Shown one piece after another: positions 27,144 through 34,701 of a stretch of 64,000 nucleotides of DNA. Position 1 is the stretch's first letter, and each line of letters begins with the position of its first letter. The DNA lies in NCBI GenBank assembly GCA_963822955.1, contig CAWGJS010000001.1:682001-746000 (forward strand), given 5' to 3'. A program made the translations under genes and the position numbers. The notes beneath the pieces were generated by a model. It had not been told where the DNA came from. It saw only the letters and a list, made by a program, of their open reading frames with translations, and did no database searches. Source of the DNA: JAJYUU01 sp963822955. Lineage in GTDB: Bacteria; Actinomycetota; Actinomycetes; Streptosporangiales; Streptosporangiaceae.

Positions 27144-27713
27144 ATGACGAGCACAGGACACACACCAGTGATCGTGGTTGGAGTGAGCGGATCGTCTGCG
27201 TCCGCTGCGGCTTTGCGCTGGGCCGCCGACGAAGCCGGTCGTGAGCACGGCATGCTCCGCGTTGTCCGCAGCTGGCAGACCGAGCCGCGCGCCTTCTATG
27301 CGCATCTGGCCAGCGGGCCGCAGGATGCCGCGCGGCAGCACCAGCTGGCCCGCGATGGCCTAGCCGCCACCTTGCGAGCAGTTCTGGGGGCAGAAGCGCC
27401 GGACAACATCACCACCGAGGTGATCGAGGGCATGGCGGAGCGGGTTCTGGTCGATCTGTCAGCCGGTGCGGACCTGCTCGTGCTCGGCTCAGCGTCTGGC
27501 CTGACCGCCGGGCGCTCCATCGGCCCGGTGATCCGGGGTTGCCTCAGCCGGGCATACTGCCCGGTCGTGGTTGTCGGCCCGGAAGGCCCGCCCAGCCGCG
27601 AGCCAGACTACCTGGACCGCATGACGGCACGGCTTCCCGACTATCACGAACTGCTGCCGGCAGGTGCCGTGCCAGGTCCGCGGCCAAGTGAAGACTCGAA
27701 CTGGAGGGCATGA
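27144..27713 (+). CDS. Universal stress protein with C-terminal extension
   Basis: A 189-residue protein. It has the Usp fold (VIVVGVSGSSASAAALRWAA, LLVLGSASGLTAGRSIGPV, SRAYCPVVVVG) followed by about 40 extra residues. The ATP-loop is altered: GSAS-GLTAGRS replaces the usual G-x-x-G-x-G pattern, so nucleotide binding may be weaker. GGGAGG precedes the ATG. The stop overlaps the ATG of the CBS-BON gene, so the two are coupled. Confidence 0.88.
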   Translation: MTSTGHTPVIVVGVSGSSASAAALRWAADEAGREHGMLRVVRSWQTEPRAFYAHLASGPQDAARQHQLARDGLAATLRAVLGAEAPDNITTEVIEGMAERVLVDLSAGADLLVLGSASGLTAGRSIGPVIRGCLSRAYCPVVVVGPEGPPSREPDYLDRMTARLPDYHELLPAGAVPGPRPSEDSNWRA

Positions 27714-28580
27714 TGAGCCGCAGGGATATGCAACTGGACGCCATGCTGCGGCACCTCGGCGCCGCCTACTACGACTCGCTGCACGGCCGGGCTGCATCCG
27801 CCGACGTCGACAGGGCCGTGGATCAGGTGGCCTATGAGCTGGGCGACAAGCCTGCCGTCCACGTCGCGCCTCCGCGTCCGCGAGGCGAGGAGCCGCATGC
27901 CCAGGTCCCCAGCCATCATGGCCGGGCGCGTAGCCGCGTGCGGCACGTGATGACAACGAACGTCGTCACGGTTGACCAGATCACCCCGTTCAAGGAGATT
28001 GCACGGCTGCTGGTCGAGCACCACATCAGCGCCGTGCCTGTCCTCCGCCTCGGGCGGCATGTGTCCGGAGTCGTGAGCGAGGCTGACCTGATCGCGGCTA
28101 GGGACAGGCATGCGGGCGAGCGCAAACGCTGGACCGGGATGCTGCGCTATGGCACCGATCACGACCGGTACCTCAGGCTCACTGCCGCACAGCTCATGAG
28201 GTCACCGACAGTCACCACCCACCCGGACGCGACTATTGCGAGCGCGGCCCGCCTGATGACCACGCACCACGTCAAGCGACTCCCGGTGGTCGACTCCGAT
28301 GGCGCGCTGGTCGGCCTGGTGAGCCGTCGCGACCTGCTGAGCGTCTTCCTGGTGCCGGACGATGACATCGTACGGCAGGTACGCGAGGTTCTGGCCGAGG
28401 CACTGCCAGGCAGAGCCAGGCGCGGTCAAGGTCACCGTGCACGGCGGGATCGTGACGCTGATGGGCCAGCCCGAGATCGCCCTGCCGCAAGGACAGGTCG
28501 CGGCCGCCATCGACCTCATCTGGACCCTCGATGGAGTGGTCGACGTCCTGGACCACATCACCAGCCCCCAGCTTGCCTGA
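27710..28580 (+). pseudogene. CBS-pair plus BON domain protein, frameshifted
   Basis: An N-terminal segment of about 70 residues is followed by two CBS domains (VRHVMTTNVVTVDQITPFKE and AQLMRSPTVTTHPDATIASA, with HVKRLPVVDSDGALVGLVSR). Then comes a BON domain (VKVTVHGGIVTLMGQPE) in another frame. One extra base near 28412 separates the two. CBS pairs bind adenosyl ligands; BON domains are thought to contact membranes or ligands. Two intact relatives occur at 33385 and 60890, which supports the frameshift reading and suggests an indel. ATG 27710 overlaps the upstream stop; ATG 27713 is an alternative start. Confidence 0.85.
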
Positions 28581-28603
28581 GTGCGACCGGCCCGAAGAGC
28601 GGT

Positions 28604-29800
28604 ATGGGAATGAAGACGATTGATGAACTGGACGTATCGGGCAGGCGAGTGTTGGTCCGGCTCGACCTCAACGTCCCCATGGATGACGGTTCGATTACCG
28701 ATGACGGCAAGATCCGGGCCTGCCTGCCGACGCTGACTGCGCTGCTCGAGCGCGATGCCGCCCTGATCGTCTGCTCTCATCTCGGTCGGCCTGCGGGCGT
28801 TTCCGATCCCCGGTACAGCCTGGCCCCTGTCGCGCAACGACTGTCCGGATTGCTTGAGCGTCCGGTGACCTTTGCGGCCGATACCGTCGGCCCAGCCGCG
28901 AGGGCAGCAGTCGACGCCCTTCGGCCAGGTGACGTCGTCGTTCTGGAGAACGTCCGGTTCAATCCAGGCGAAACCAGCAAGGACGATGCCGAGCGGGGCG
29001 AATTCGCTGACCACCTGGCAGCCTTGGCTCACGCCTACGTGGGCGACGGCTTCGGCGCGGTCCACCGCCGCCATGCGAGCGTCTGCGACGTTGCCGCGCG
29101 CCTGCCACACGCGGCCGGCTACCTGATCCAGGCCGAGGTAGCCGCACTTCGGCAGTTGACAGCAAGCATCACGCGGCCGTACACGGTCGTTCTGGGGGGC
29201 GCCAAGGTTGCTGACAAGCTGCCGGTGGTCGAGGCCCTGCTGGCAGCCGCCGACCAGATCCTCATCGGGGGCGCGATGGCGACCACCTTCATTGCTGCTA
29301 CGGGTCATCCAACGGGGACGTCGTTGCTAGAAGGCGACCAGGCAGCAGCGCTGCGCTATCTGGCGAAGGCCCAGGCATCTGGCGTCGACCTGCTGCTCCC
29401 AGCCGATCTCGTCGTCGCACCCAGCCGTTCTTCCGACGGGCCGGTCAGCGTAGTGGCGTCTGACCATATCCCGCCCGATCAGATGGCCCTTGATATCGGG
29501 CCCGAGACAGCTACGGCGTTCAGTACCGCGCTCGTCAAGGCGGGGACCATCTTCTGGAACGGCCCGATGGGGGTGTCGGAGGTCCCGGCTTTCGCTGCGG
29601 GCACGCTGGCTGTCGCCAGGGCCGTGGCCGGCTGCCCCGGATTCACCATGGTTGGCGGCGGCGACACCGCGGCTGCAGTTCGTTCCCTGGGCTTCACAGA
29701 GAGCGACTTCAGCCACGTGTCCACCGGGGGCGGCGCAAGCCTGGAGTTCCTGGAGGGCAAGACACTCCCAGGTCTGGCGGCCCTTGAGGCCAGCCCCTAG
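28604..29800 (+). CDS. pgk: Phosphoglycerate kinase
   Basis: A 398-residue enzyme with GRRVLVRLDLNVPM, CSHLGRP, VLENVRFNPGE, VLGGAKVADKLPV, FWNGPMGVSE and VGGGDTAAAV, the PGK substrate and nucleotide motifs in order. It makes ATP and 3-phosphoglycerate. The in-frame extension through the BON region is a frameshift effect and is not used. ATG 28610 (MKTIDELD) is an equally possible start. It follows the CBS-BON gene by 23 bases. Since glycolytic PGK is usually next to gap and tpi, its separate place in a stress island suggests a second copy for hypoxic use; this is inference. Confidence 0.93.
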   Translation: MGMKTIDELDVSGRRVLVRLDLNVPMDDGSITDDGKIRACLPTLTALLERDAALIVCSHLGRPAGVSDPRYSLAPVAQRLSGLLERPVTFAADTVGPAARAAVDALRPGDVVVLENVRFNPGETSKDDAERGEFADHLAALAHAYVGDGFGAVHRRHASVCDVAARLPHAAGYLIQAEVAALRQLTASITRPYTVVLGGAKVADKLPVVEALLAAADQILIGGAMATTFIAATGHPTGTSLLEGDQAAALRYLAKAQASGVDLLLPADLVVAPSRSSDGPVSVVASDHIPPDQMALDIGPETATAFSTALVKAGTIFWNGPMGVSEVPAFAAGTLAVARAVAGCPGFTMVGGGDTAAAVRSLGFTESDFSHVSTGGGASLEFLEGKTLPGLAALEASP

Positions 29801-30795
29801 TTGTGGAGCACCGCTGCACCGCTGAAACGCCCGTGCTTGAGATCAGACAGCGCATCAGGGGCACGGTCCATCGGGTAGGCGACAGTGACGGGCTTGATGC
29901 CGAACCGTGCGGCCAGGGCCAGGAACTCCTCACCATCCTGTCGCGTGTTGGCAGTGACGCTGCGCACCTGCCGCTCCTCGAAGAGCTCGTCCGCGTAGTT
30001 GAGTGAGGGGATGTCTGACAGCCAGATCCCGGCGATCGCCAGTGTGCCGCCGCGATCAAGCGCGCGAAGCGCGACTGGCACGAGCTCGCCGGCGGGCGCG
30101 AACAGGATCGCGCCGTCGAGCGGCTCGGGTGGCGCGTCCGTCGCGCCGCCAACCGAGTCGGCTCCGAGGTTAGCTGCGAGCTTGCGGTTGCCCTCGCCGC
30201 GGGTGAGCACGTGCACGCGCATTCCCTGGTGCAGCGCGATCTGAGCGGTGATGTGCGCGCTGCCGCCGAAGCCATAGATGCCAAGCCGGCCACCGACCGG
30301 GACGGCCGCCCGCAGCAGCGCCCGGTAGCCGATGATGCCCGCGCACAGCAGCGGCGCCGCGTGCTCGTCGTCGAGGCCGGCCGGCAGCCGGTATGCGTAG
30401 CCCTCGCTGGCCAGGCAGGCGCCGGCGTAGCCGCCGTCGATATCCCAGCCCGTGAACTGCGGCTGCAGGCATAGGTTCTCCGCGCCGCGCCGGCAGAAGG
30501 CGCAAGTACTATCGGTCCGCGCCAGCCAGGGCACGCCAATCCGGTCGCCGGCTGAGAACCGGCTCGCGCCCTCCCCCAGCGCGTCAACAGTTCCCACGAT
30601 CTCGTGGCCGACGGTTACCTCTGGCCTCTTGGGCGGCAGGTCCCCCTCGGCCAGGTGGAGGTCGGTCCGGCACACGCCGCAGCAGCTGATCCGGACCCGG
30701 ACCTGGCCAGCGCCGGGCTGCGGTTCGTCACGCTCGACCCGGCGAAGCGGTCCCTCGTCGATCTGCGCGGTCCGTTCCACCACCCACGCGTGCAT
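29797..30795 (-). CDS. Zinc-dependent alcohol dehydrogenase (TIGR02822-like)
   Basis: A 332-residue MDR enzyme. Catalytic zinc ligands are in CGVCRTDLHL and GHEIVG; structural-zinc cysteines are in STCAFCRRGAENLC. The cofactor motif is GIYGFGGSAH. It resembles the AdhA group (Rv1862-like) of actinobacteria. GGGAGG lies 4 bases before the ATG. It likely reoxidises or forms NAD(P)H by interconverting alcohols and aldehydes. Its stop meets the pgk stop tail to tail. Its start overlaps the end of the membrane protein gene by 68 bases, so the two form one minus-strand unit. Confidence 0.9.
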   Translation of the reverse strand: MHAWVVERTAQIDEGPLRRVERDEPQPGAGQVRVRISCCGVCRTDLHLAEGDLPPKRPEVTVGHEIVGTVDALGEGASRFSAGDRIGVPWLARTDSTCAFCRRGAENLCLQPQFTGWDIDGGYAGACLASEGYAYRLPAGLDDEHAAPLLCAGIIGYRALLRAAVPVGGRLGIYGFGGSAHITAQIALHQGMRVHVLTRGEGNRKLAANLGADSVGGATDAPPEPLDGAILFAPAGELVPVALRALDRGGTLAIAGIWLSDIPSLNYADELFEERQVRSVTANTRQDGEEFLALAARFGIKPVTVAYPMDRAPDALSDLKHGRFSGAAVLHN

Positions 30796-31414
30796 GCCGC
30801 CCTCCCGCCGATGCCGCTCCTATCGAAGCGATGACCACCGCGGGCCAGGCGGCCTCCCATTCCCGGGCCCAGCAGGCCATGCGGCGCCGGTTAGCCACTA
30901 CCCGGGTCACGCCGATGGCAATCGTCAGCAGCAGAGCGAGCCCGGCCGGGCATGCGACCGCCGCCAGAACCGTCCGCCCGGCCACCTCGGCCTTCGTCAG
31001 CGGCTGATGGGTGAGCCGTCCGGCCTGCGTCACCCAGACAGACACGGGCTGGCCGGCTCGCGCGTTGAGCGACACTGGCACCAGGCCATGTTTCGTGGTG
31101 CCAGTTGGCGCCGTCCACTGCGCGTTCACCCAGGCGGTATCCAAGTCGCCGCCCAGGTCGATCGCCCCTTCAGCGGCGCTCTGAAGGAGGACGGCCGTCC
31201 GCGGCTTCCACTGGCTTTCCGCGCTCATCTCGCGGGTCCCCGCGGCGCGGACCGCACCCGCCGCGAAGATGGCAAGCAACGGGGCAGCGATGAAGAACGC
31301 GACGATGATGGTGGTAATGACTGCGGACTCGAGCTTGTCCACGGGACGTCGGAGCGGGCTGTCATTGCCGGCCAGCATCCAGCCAAGTCGCCGCGGTATC
31401 CGCTGCTGCTTCAT
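30728..31414 (-). CDS. Rv1733c-like two-helix membrane protein
   Basis: A 228-residue protein. It starts RRLGWMLAGNDSPLRRPVDK, as in the mycobacterial Rv1733c family. A first membrane helix (ITTIIVAFFIAAPLLAIFAA) and a second (VLAAVACPAGLALLLTIAIG) flank an external domain of roughly 90 residues. Rv1733c is a DosR-regulon gene of unknown role. ATG 31414 is chosen because GGAGG is 8 bases upstream; a longer frame exists but lacks support. The last 20 or so residues lie inside the dehydrogenase gene and look unlike the family, so the true end may be earlier if an indel is present. Confidence 0.8.
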   Translation of the reverse strand: MKQQRIPRRLGWMLAGNDSPLRRPVDKLESAVITTIIVAFFIAAPLLAIFAAGAVRAAGTREMSAESQWKPRTAVLLQSAAEGAIDLGGDLDTAWVNAQWTAPTGTTKHGLVPVSLNARAGQPVSVWVTQAGRLTHQPLTKAEVAGRTVLAAVACPAGLALLLTIAIGVTRVVANRRRMACWAREWEAAWPAVVIASIGAASAGGRHARVGGGTDRADRRGTASPGRA

Positions 31415-31497
31415 CGCAGGTACCTCCGGTCCAGGCTCCGGACTCACCATGCGCGGCGGCTGGCTGCCACCGGCAGGGCCCATCAGCCTGTAAGAGG

Positions 31498-31511
31498 CAG
31501 ACTAAAGGCCT
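31498..31511. promoter_or_regulatory. DosR-like box for the Rv1733c-like/adh unit
   Basis: CAGACTAAAGGCCT lies 83 bases upstream of the ATG at 31414 on the minus strand, at the 3' end of the nitroreductase gene. It is one of the weaker copies. Confidence 0.35.
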
Positions 31512-32574
31512 ATGCCTGCTCAGTGTTAGCCCTAAGTTCAGAATGCGGCCGTCGTGGCGTCGCCAGGGCGGTAGTGGCCCGGCCTAGCTCGAGCAGCATC
31601 TGCGGCTGCCCGGCCAGTCCCAGCAGGCCACTGACCTGGCCGCGACGCGCAGGCGACTCAAGTGGCTGCGATTGCAGGCTGGCGAAGACCCACCGGGTCG
31701 CGGCCCGCAGCAGCAGCCGCTGCAGCGCCTGGCCTGCCCGGAGCCAGTCAGCCGTGGTGTCGCCTGGTGTCATCAGGACGGCAGTCGCGGCCGGCGGCGC
31801 CCCGTCGGCCTCGTCAGTGCCCGGCTGCCCGAAATCGCGCGGCGGCATGCGCGCACCGGATCGCGCTGCCGCGCCGAACGAACCGGCCGCCCCGAAGGAA
31901 CTGGCTCGCGCGATCGTCCTGGCCGTGGCGGGCACGCCATCCCTGGCCGTGCTGCCAGCGGGCCGTACCCAGCGGCTGAGCTCGGCGGCTATCCCGGCGT
32001 CCGCTCGCTGCTCCGCTGCGGCCAGCTCTACCAGCCTGCCCAGGCCAGCCACCAGCTCGGGTTCGCGCACCTCGATGAGCTCGCTTCCCTCAGCCGCAGC
32101 GTCGCGCTGAAGCGCCGTCAGCAAGCTGGCGGGCACCTCACCGGGCGCGAACGGGCCGCGGTGCGTATGGCGGTGCGGCACGGCCGCGACAAGCTCCGCC
32201 TCCTCAGCCGTCGCGGGCGCTCGGCCGTCGGGCCGCACGCGGGCAAGCAGCCCCGGTTGCACCGGATCGGGGAGCAGCTCGACAGCGGGGAGGTAACCGC
32301 GCCTGCGCAGGCCGAGCCGCAGCCCGAACAAGGCAGCACCGCAGCTGATGGTCAGCTCACGACCGGCCGGATCGAGGCCGCGAAGCTGACGGCTCGGATC
32401 GGCCAGCAGCTCGATGACATCGCCGCGCACCCGGAAGCGCCAGGGCTGCGTGTTGTGCAGCGACGGCGCTCGTGCGGCCATTGCGATCACGGCGGCGACA
32501 TCCCCGGGCGTCAGCACGGCCTGGCCCGGCCGGGTCGGCGTCAGGCGCTGGTGCACAGTAGGAGGCATCGTCAT
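31510..32574 (-). CDS. Acg family nitroreductase-like protein
   Basis: A 354-residue protein of the Acg/Rv2032-Rv3131 type. Motifs are AARAPSLHNTQPWRF near the N terminus, ELTISCGAALFGLRL, RHTHRGPFAPGEVP, DWLRAGQALQRLLLRAA and SLQSQPLE. In this group a doubled nitroreductase fold buries FMN with little room for other substrates, so flavin storage is one proposal. ATG 32574 (MTMPPTVHQ) is chosen; the longer frame upstream runs across the divergent promoter. A paralogue lies at 42345. Both have DosR-type control signals nearby. Confidence 0.9.
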   Translation of the reverse strand: MTMPPTVHQRLTPTRPGQAVLTPGDVAAVIAMAARAPSLHNTQPWRFRVRGDVIELLADPSRQLRGLDPAGRELTISCGAALFGLRLGLRRRGYLPAVELLPDPVQPGLLARVRPDGRAPATAEEAELVAAVPHRHTHRGPFAPGEVPASLLTALQRDAAAEGSELIEVREPELVAGLGRLVELAAAEQRADAGIAAELSRWVRPAGSTARDGVPATARTIARASSFGAAGSFGAAARSGARMPPRDFGQPGTDEADGAPPAATAVLMTPGDTTADWLRAGQALQRLLLRAATRWVFASLQSQPLESPARRGQVSGLLGLAGQPQMLLELGRATTALATPRRPHSELRANTEQA

Positions 32575-32614
32575 CACCTGCACGCAGGATCGGCACGAGC
32601 TGCGGGCGGCTGAC

Positions 32615-32630
32615 AGGGTCCAAGGACCCT
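32615..32630. promoter_or_regulatory. DosR-like inverted repeat between divergent genes
   Basis: AGGGTCC-AA-GGACCCT, a perfect 7-base inverted repeat with a 2-base centre. It lies 40 bases from the nitroreductase start (minus) and 99 from the PNPOx gene start (plus), so it could serve both. Confidence 0.5.
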
Positions 32631-32729
32631 TCCGCCGCGGACCGATGTCCGTAGAGTTGGCAGCGGACCGCCGCACCGGGTCCTGGCCAGTAGCAGGAGG
32701 ACCGCCTTCGTGCAGGCCGTGGAGGAAAT

Positions 32730-33395
32730 GTGAGCACTGACGCTGGCGCTGCCGGCACGGACCTCGGCAGGCGTCTTGCTGAGCAGCGCGGCCGCGCCGG
32801 ACTGAGCATCGCCGACGTGGCTGAGCGGGCCGGGATGTCGCCGGGCTACCTGGCCTACCTGGAATCGAGCTCGCACCCCAACCCGTCACAGGCAACGCTG
32901 ACCCGGCTGGCCGCAGCGCTGGACACCGCTCCGGAATCGCTCACCGGCGCCGGCCTCAACCTGCCGCCCGGCCAGCGGTCGGCTGCCAAGAACCCGGTAC
33001 TGGAGACTCTCAGCCGCGAGGAGTGCATGCAGCTCGTCGCTCCCGGCGGTATCGGCCGGTTCCTGTTCGTCGAGCCTGGCCGCGCGCCGGTGGCCATTCC
33101 CGTCAACTTCCGGATGGATGGCGACGACATCGTCTTCCGCACGACCAGCGACAGCAGCCTCACCGAGGGCGTGCACGGACAGCCCGTCTCATTCGACGTC
33201 GACCATCTCGATGACGCGCTCGGCGAGGGCTGGAGCGTACTGCTGAGCGGCACCGCCAGCATCATCACCGACCCGGCCGCGCTCGACCATGCCAAGGCGC
33301 TCGGCATCGAGCCATGGGCAGGCGGCGACCGGCATGCCTATGTGCGGATCGCGGTCACGCAGGTGACCGGACGGCGGATCCGGGTCACCGGCTAG
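32730..33395 (+). CDS. XRE-type HTH fused to a pyridoxamine 5'-phosphate oxidase-like domain
   Basis: A 221-residue protein. Residues 10-75 are a helix-turn-helix of the Cro/XRE class (GLSIADVAERAGMSPGYLAY and the following recognition helix). The C-terminal 130 residues form a PNPOx-like split barrel (LVAPGGIGRFLFVEPGRAPV, VSFDVDHLDD, GWSVLLSGTA, WAGGDRHAYVRI). The barrel may bind flavin (FMN or F420). A DNA-binding domain joined to a flavin domain suggests a redox-sensing regulator. GGAGG lies 4 bases before the GTG start. Its end overlaps the convergent CBS-BON gene by 11 bases. A stand-alone PNPOx relative is at 60429. Confidence 0.88.
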   Translation: MSTDAGAAGTDLGRRLAEQRGRAGLSIADVAERAGMSPGYLAYLESSSHPNPSQATLTRLAAALDTAPESLTGAGLNLPPGQRSAAKNPVLETLSREECMQLVAPGGIGRFLFVEPGRAPVAIPVNFRMDGDDIVFRTTSDSSLTEGVHGQPVSFDVDHLDDALGEGWSVLLSGTASIITDPAALDHAKALGIEPWAGGDRHAYVRIAVTQVTGRRIRVTG

Positions 33396-34077
33396 CGGCT
33401 GCTGCCTGCCGCCCGTTGCCCGATGGGCGGCGAGTGCCGCTTCCTGGGCCGGCGGCAAGCCGGTCGCGGACGGCCACGACCCCCTCGGCGTGCCGTATCC
33501 GCGCCACGAGGTCGAGTGCGGTGTCCTGATCCTCGATCGTGCCCATGATCGTCACGATGCCGGAGGTGACCGTCGCCTCGAAATCGGCCGGATCAAGTCC
33601 GAACTCACCGCCGACGACTGTCCGGACTTCGTCCAGAATCTCCGTGTCTGGACGTTCATATACGCTCAGCACGTCAGCCCGGCTGACGATGCCGATCAGC
33701 GTCCCGTCGTCGGTGACCACGGGAAGCCGCTTGAGCCGCCGGTCCTGCATGACCCGGGCGGCAACAGCAACCGGGGTGTCCGGCTGGATGGTTACGGCAG
33801 GCGAGGTCATGAGGTGACCGGCCGTCACTGCATTGACCTTGGACTCCTCGCTGAGCTTCCACCGCTGCCTGATCGATCCGCATGGCGTGCCCGGGTCAGC
33901 TTCCTTGAAGAGCAGGTCAGCCTCGGATACCACGCCGATGACCTGGCCAGCGTCGTTGACGACCGGGCAGGCGCTCACCTGGTGCTGACGGAGCACCGAG
34001 ACGATCTCCTTGAAGTCAGCAGTTCGCTTCAACGCGATGACCCTCGGGTTCATCACGTCCCTGATGATTGCGCTCAT
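33385..34077 (-). CDS. CBS-pair plus BON domain protein
   Basis: A 230-residue protein. CBS1 is IRDVMNPRVIALKRTADFKE with ACPVVNDAGQVIGVVSEADL; CBS2 is AGHLMTSPAVTIQPDTPVAV with LKRLPVVTDDGTLIGIVSRA. The BON domain (EATVTSGIVTIMGTIEDQDT) is at about residues 150-210. It is related to mycobacterial Rv2626c (HRP1) but has an added BON domain. It probably senses adenine nucleotides. GGAGG precedes the ATG. It follows the usp gene at 34115 on the same strand by 37 bases, so both may use the box at 34667. Confidence 0.9.
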   Translation of the reverse strand: MSAIIRDVMNPRVIALKRTADFKEIVSVLRQHQVSACPVVNDAGQVIGVVSEADLLFKEADPGTPCGSIRQRWKLSEESKVNAVTAGHLMTSPAVTIQPDTPVAVAARVMQDRRLKRLPVVTDDGTLIGIVSRADVLSVYERPDTEILDEVRTVVGGEFGLDPADFEATVTSGIVTIMGTIEDQDTALDLVARIRHAEGVVAVRDRLAAGPGSGTRRPSGNGRQAAAASR

Positions 34078-34114
34078 CGGACTCTCCTCCCCGCATCGAT
34101 CACTCCCCGCTCAC

Positions 34115-34585
34115 TTACCGGCCTGCCGCCTCCTGAGCTCCCCGCAAGATCACCAGCGGACAGGGCGCATGATGGGCGCAGTGCTGGCTGACCGAGCCCA
34201 GCAGCGCGCCAGCGAAGCCGCCGTGACCGCGGCTGCCGACGACGAGCAGTTCGGCGCCCACCGCGGCGTCGAGCAGCACTTGCGCCGCGTTGCCCTCGAT
34301 CGCCGTCGAGCTGATCTTTACTGGGCTCGCCGGATCTACCGCCTCGGTAACTGCGTTCGTCAGTACCATTCGCGCGATCTGCTCGAAATCTGCGCCAACC
34401 ATGGTGCCCGCAGGCTCGAACGGGATGCCGGCACCGGCGATCGGGTAGTGCCAGGCGATGACCGCCTCGACTGAAGCGCCAGTCAGCTCCGCCTGGCGCA
34501 GCGCCCAGAGCAGGGCCTGCTTCGACGACGGGGAGCCGTCCACGCCGACGACAATGCGCCCGACCTGATGCTCCTGCTGGCTCAT
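34115..34585 (-). CDS. Universal stress protein (single domain)
   Basis: A 156-residue Usp: RIVVGVDGSPSSKQALLWAL, VIAWHYPIAGAGIPFEP, VVGSRGHGGFAGALLGSVSQ and HHAPCPLVILRG. The ATP-binding glycine pattern is complete. ATG 34585 is used since GGGAGG lies 8 bases upstream; the longer frame is not supported. It is nearest in sequence to the product at 22582. A DosR-like box is 81 bases upstream. Confidence 0.92.
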   Translation of the reverse strand: MSQQEHQVGRIVVGVDGSPSSKQALLWALRQAELTGASVEAVIAWHYPIAGAGIPFEPAGTMVGADFEQIARMVLTNAVTEAVDPASPVKISSTAIEGNAAQVLLDAAVGAELLVVGSRGHGGFAGALLGSVSQHCAHHAPCPLVILRGAQEAAGR

Positions 34586-34666
34586 CAACCTGACCTCCCT
34601 TGGCATCAAGTCTGAGCCTTGCGCACGCCAGCAGGTCACCCCCAGGGGCCTCATTCCCAGGGAACG

Positions 34667-34680
34667 GGGACTTTGGGCCT
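34667..34680. promoter_or_regulatory. DosR-like box
   Basis: GGGACTTTGGGCCT lies 81 bases before the minus-strand usp start at 34585, in the 116-base gap after the acyl-CoA synthetase gene. It differs from the best copy (37516) at two bases. Confidence 0.5.
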
Positions 34681-34701
34681 CATCACTGGTACAGCCAGCG
34701 G

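Noticed and set aside
28202..29308. Minus-strand open frame of 368 codons
   Set aside because: Antisense to CBS-BON and pgk, no recognisable domain.
27710..29800. Apparent single 696-residue fusion of CBS domains and phosphoglycerate kinase
   Set aside because: The linker is out-of-frame BON sequence. A one-base shift near 28412 restores CBS-BON with its own stop at 28580, and pgk has its own start.
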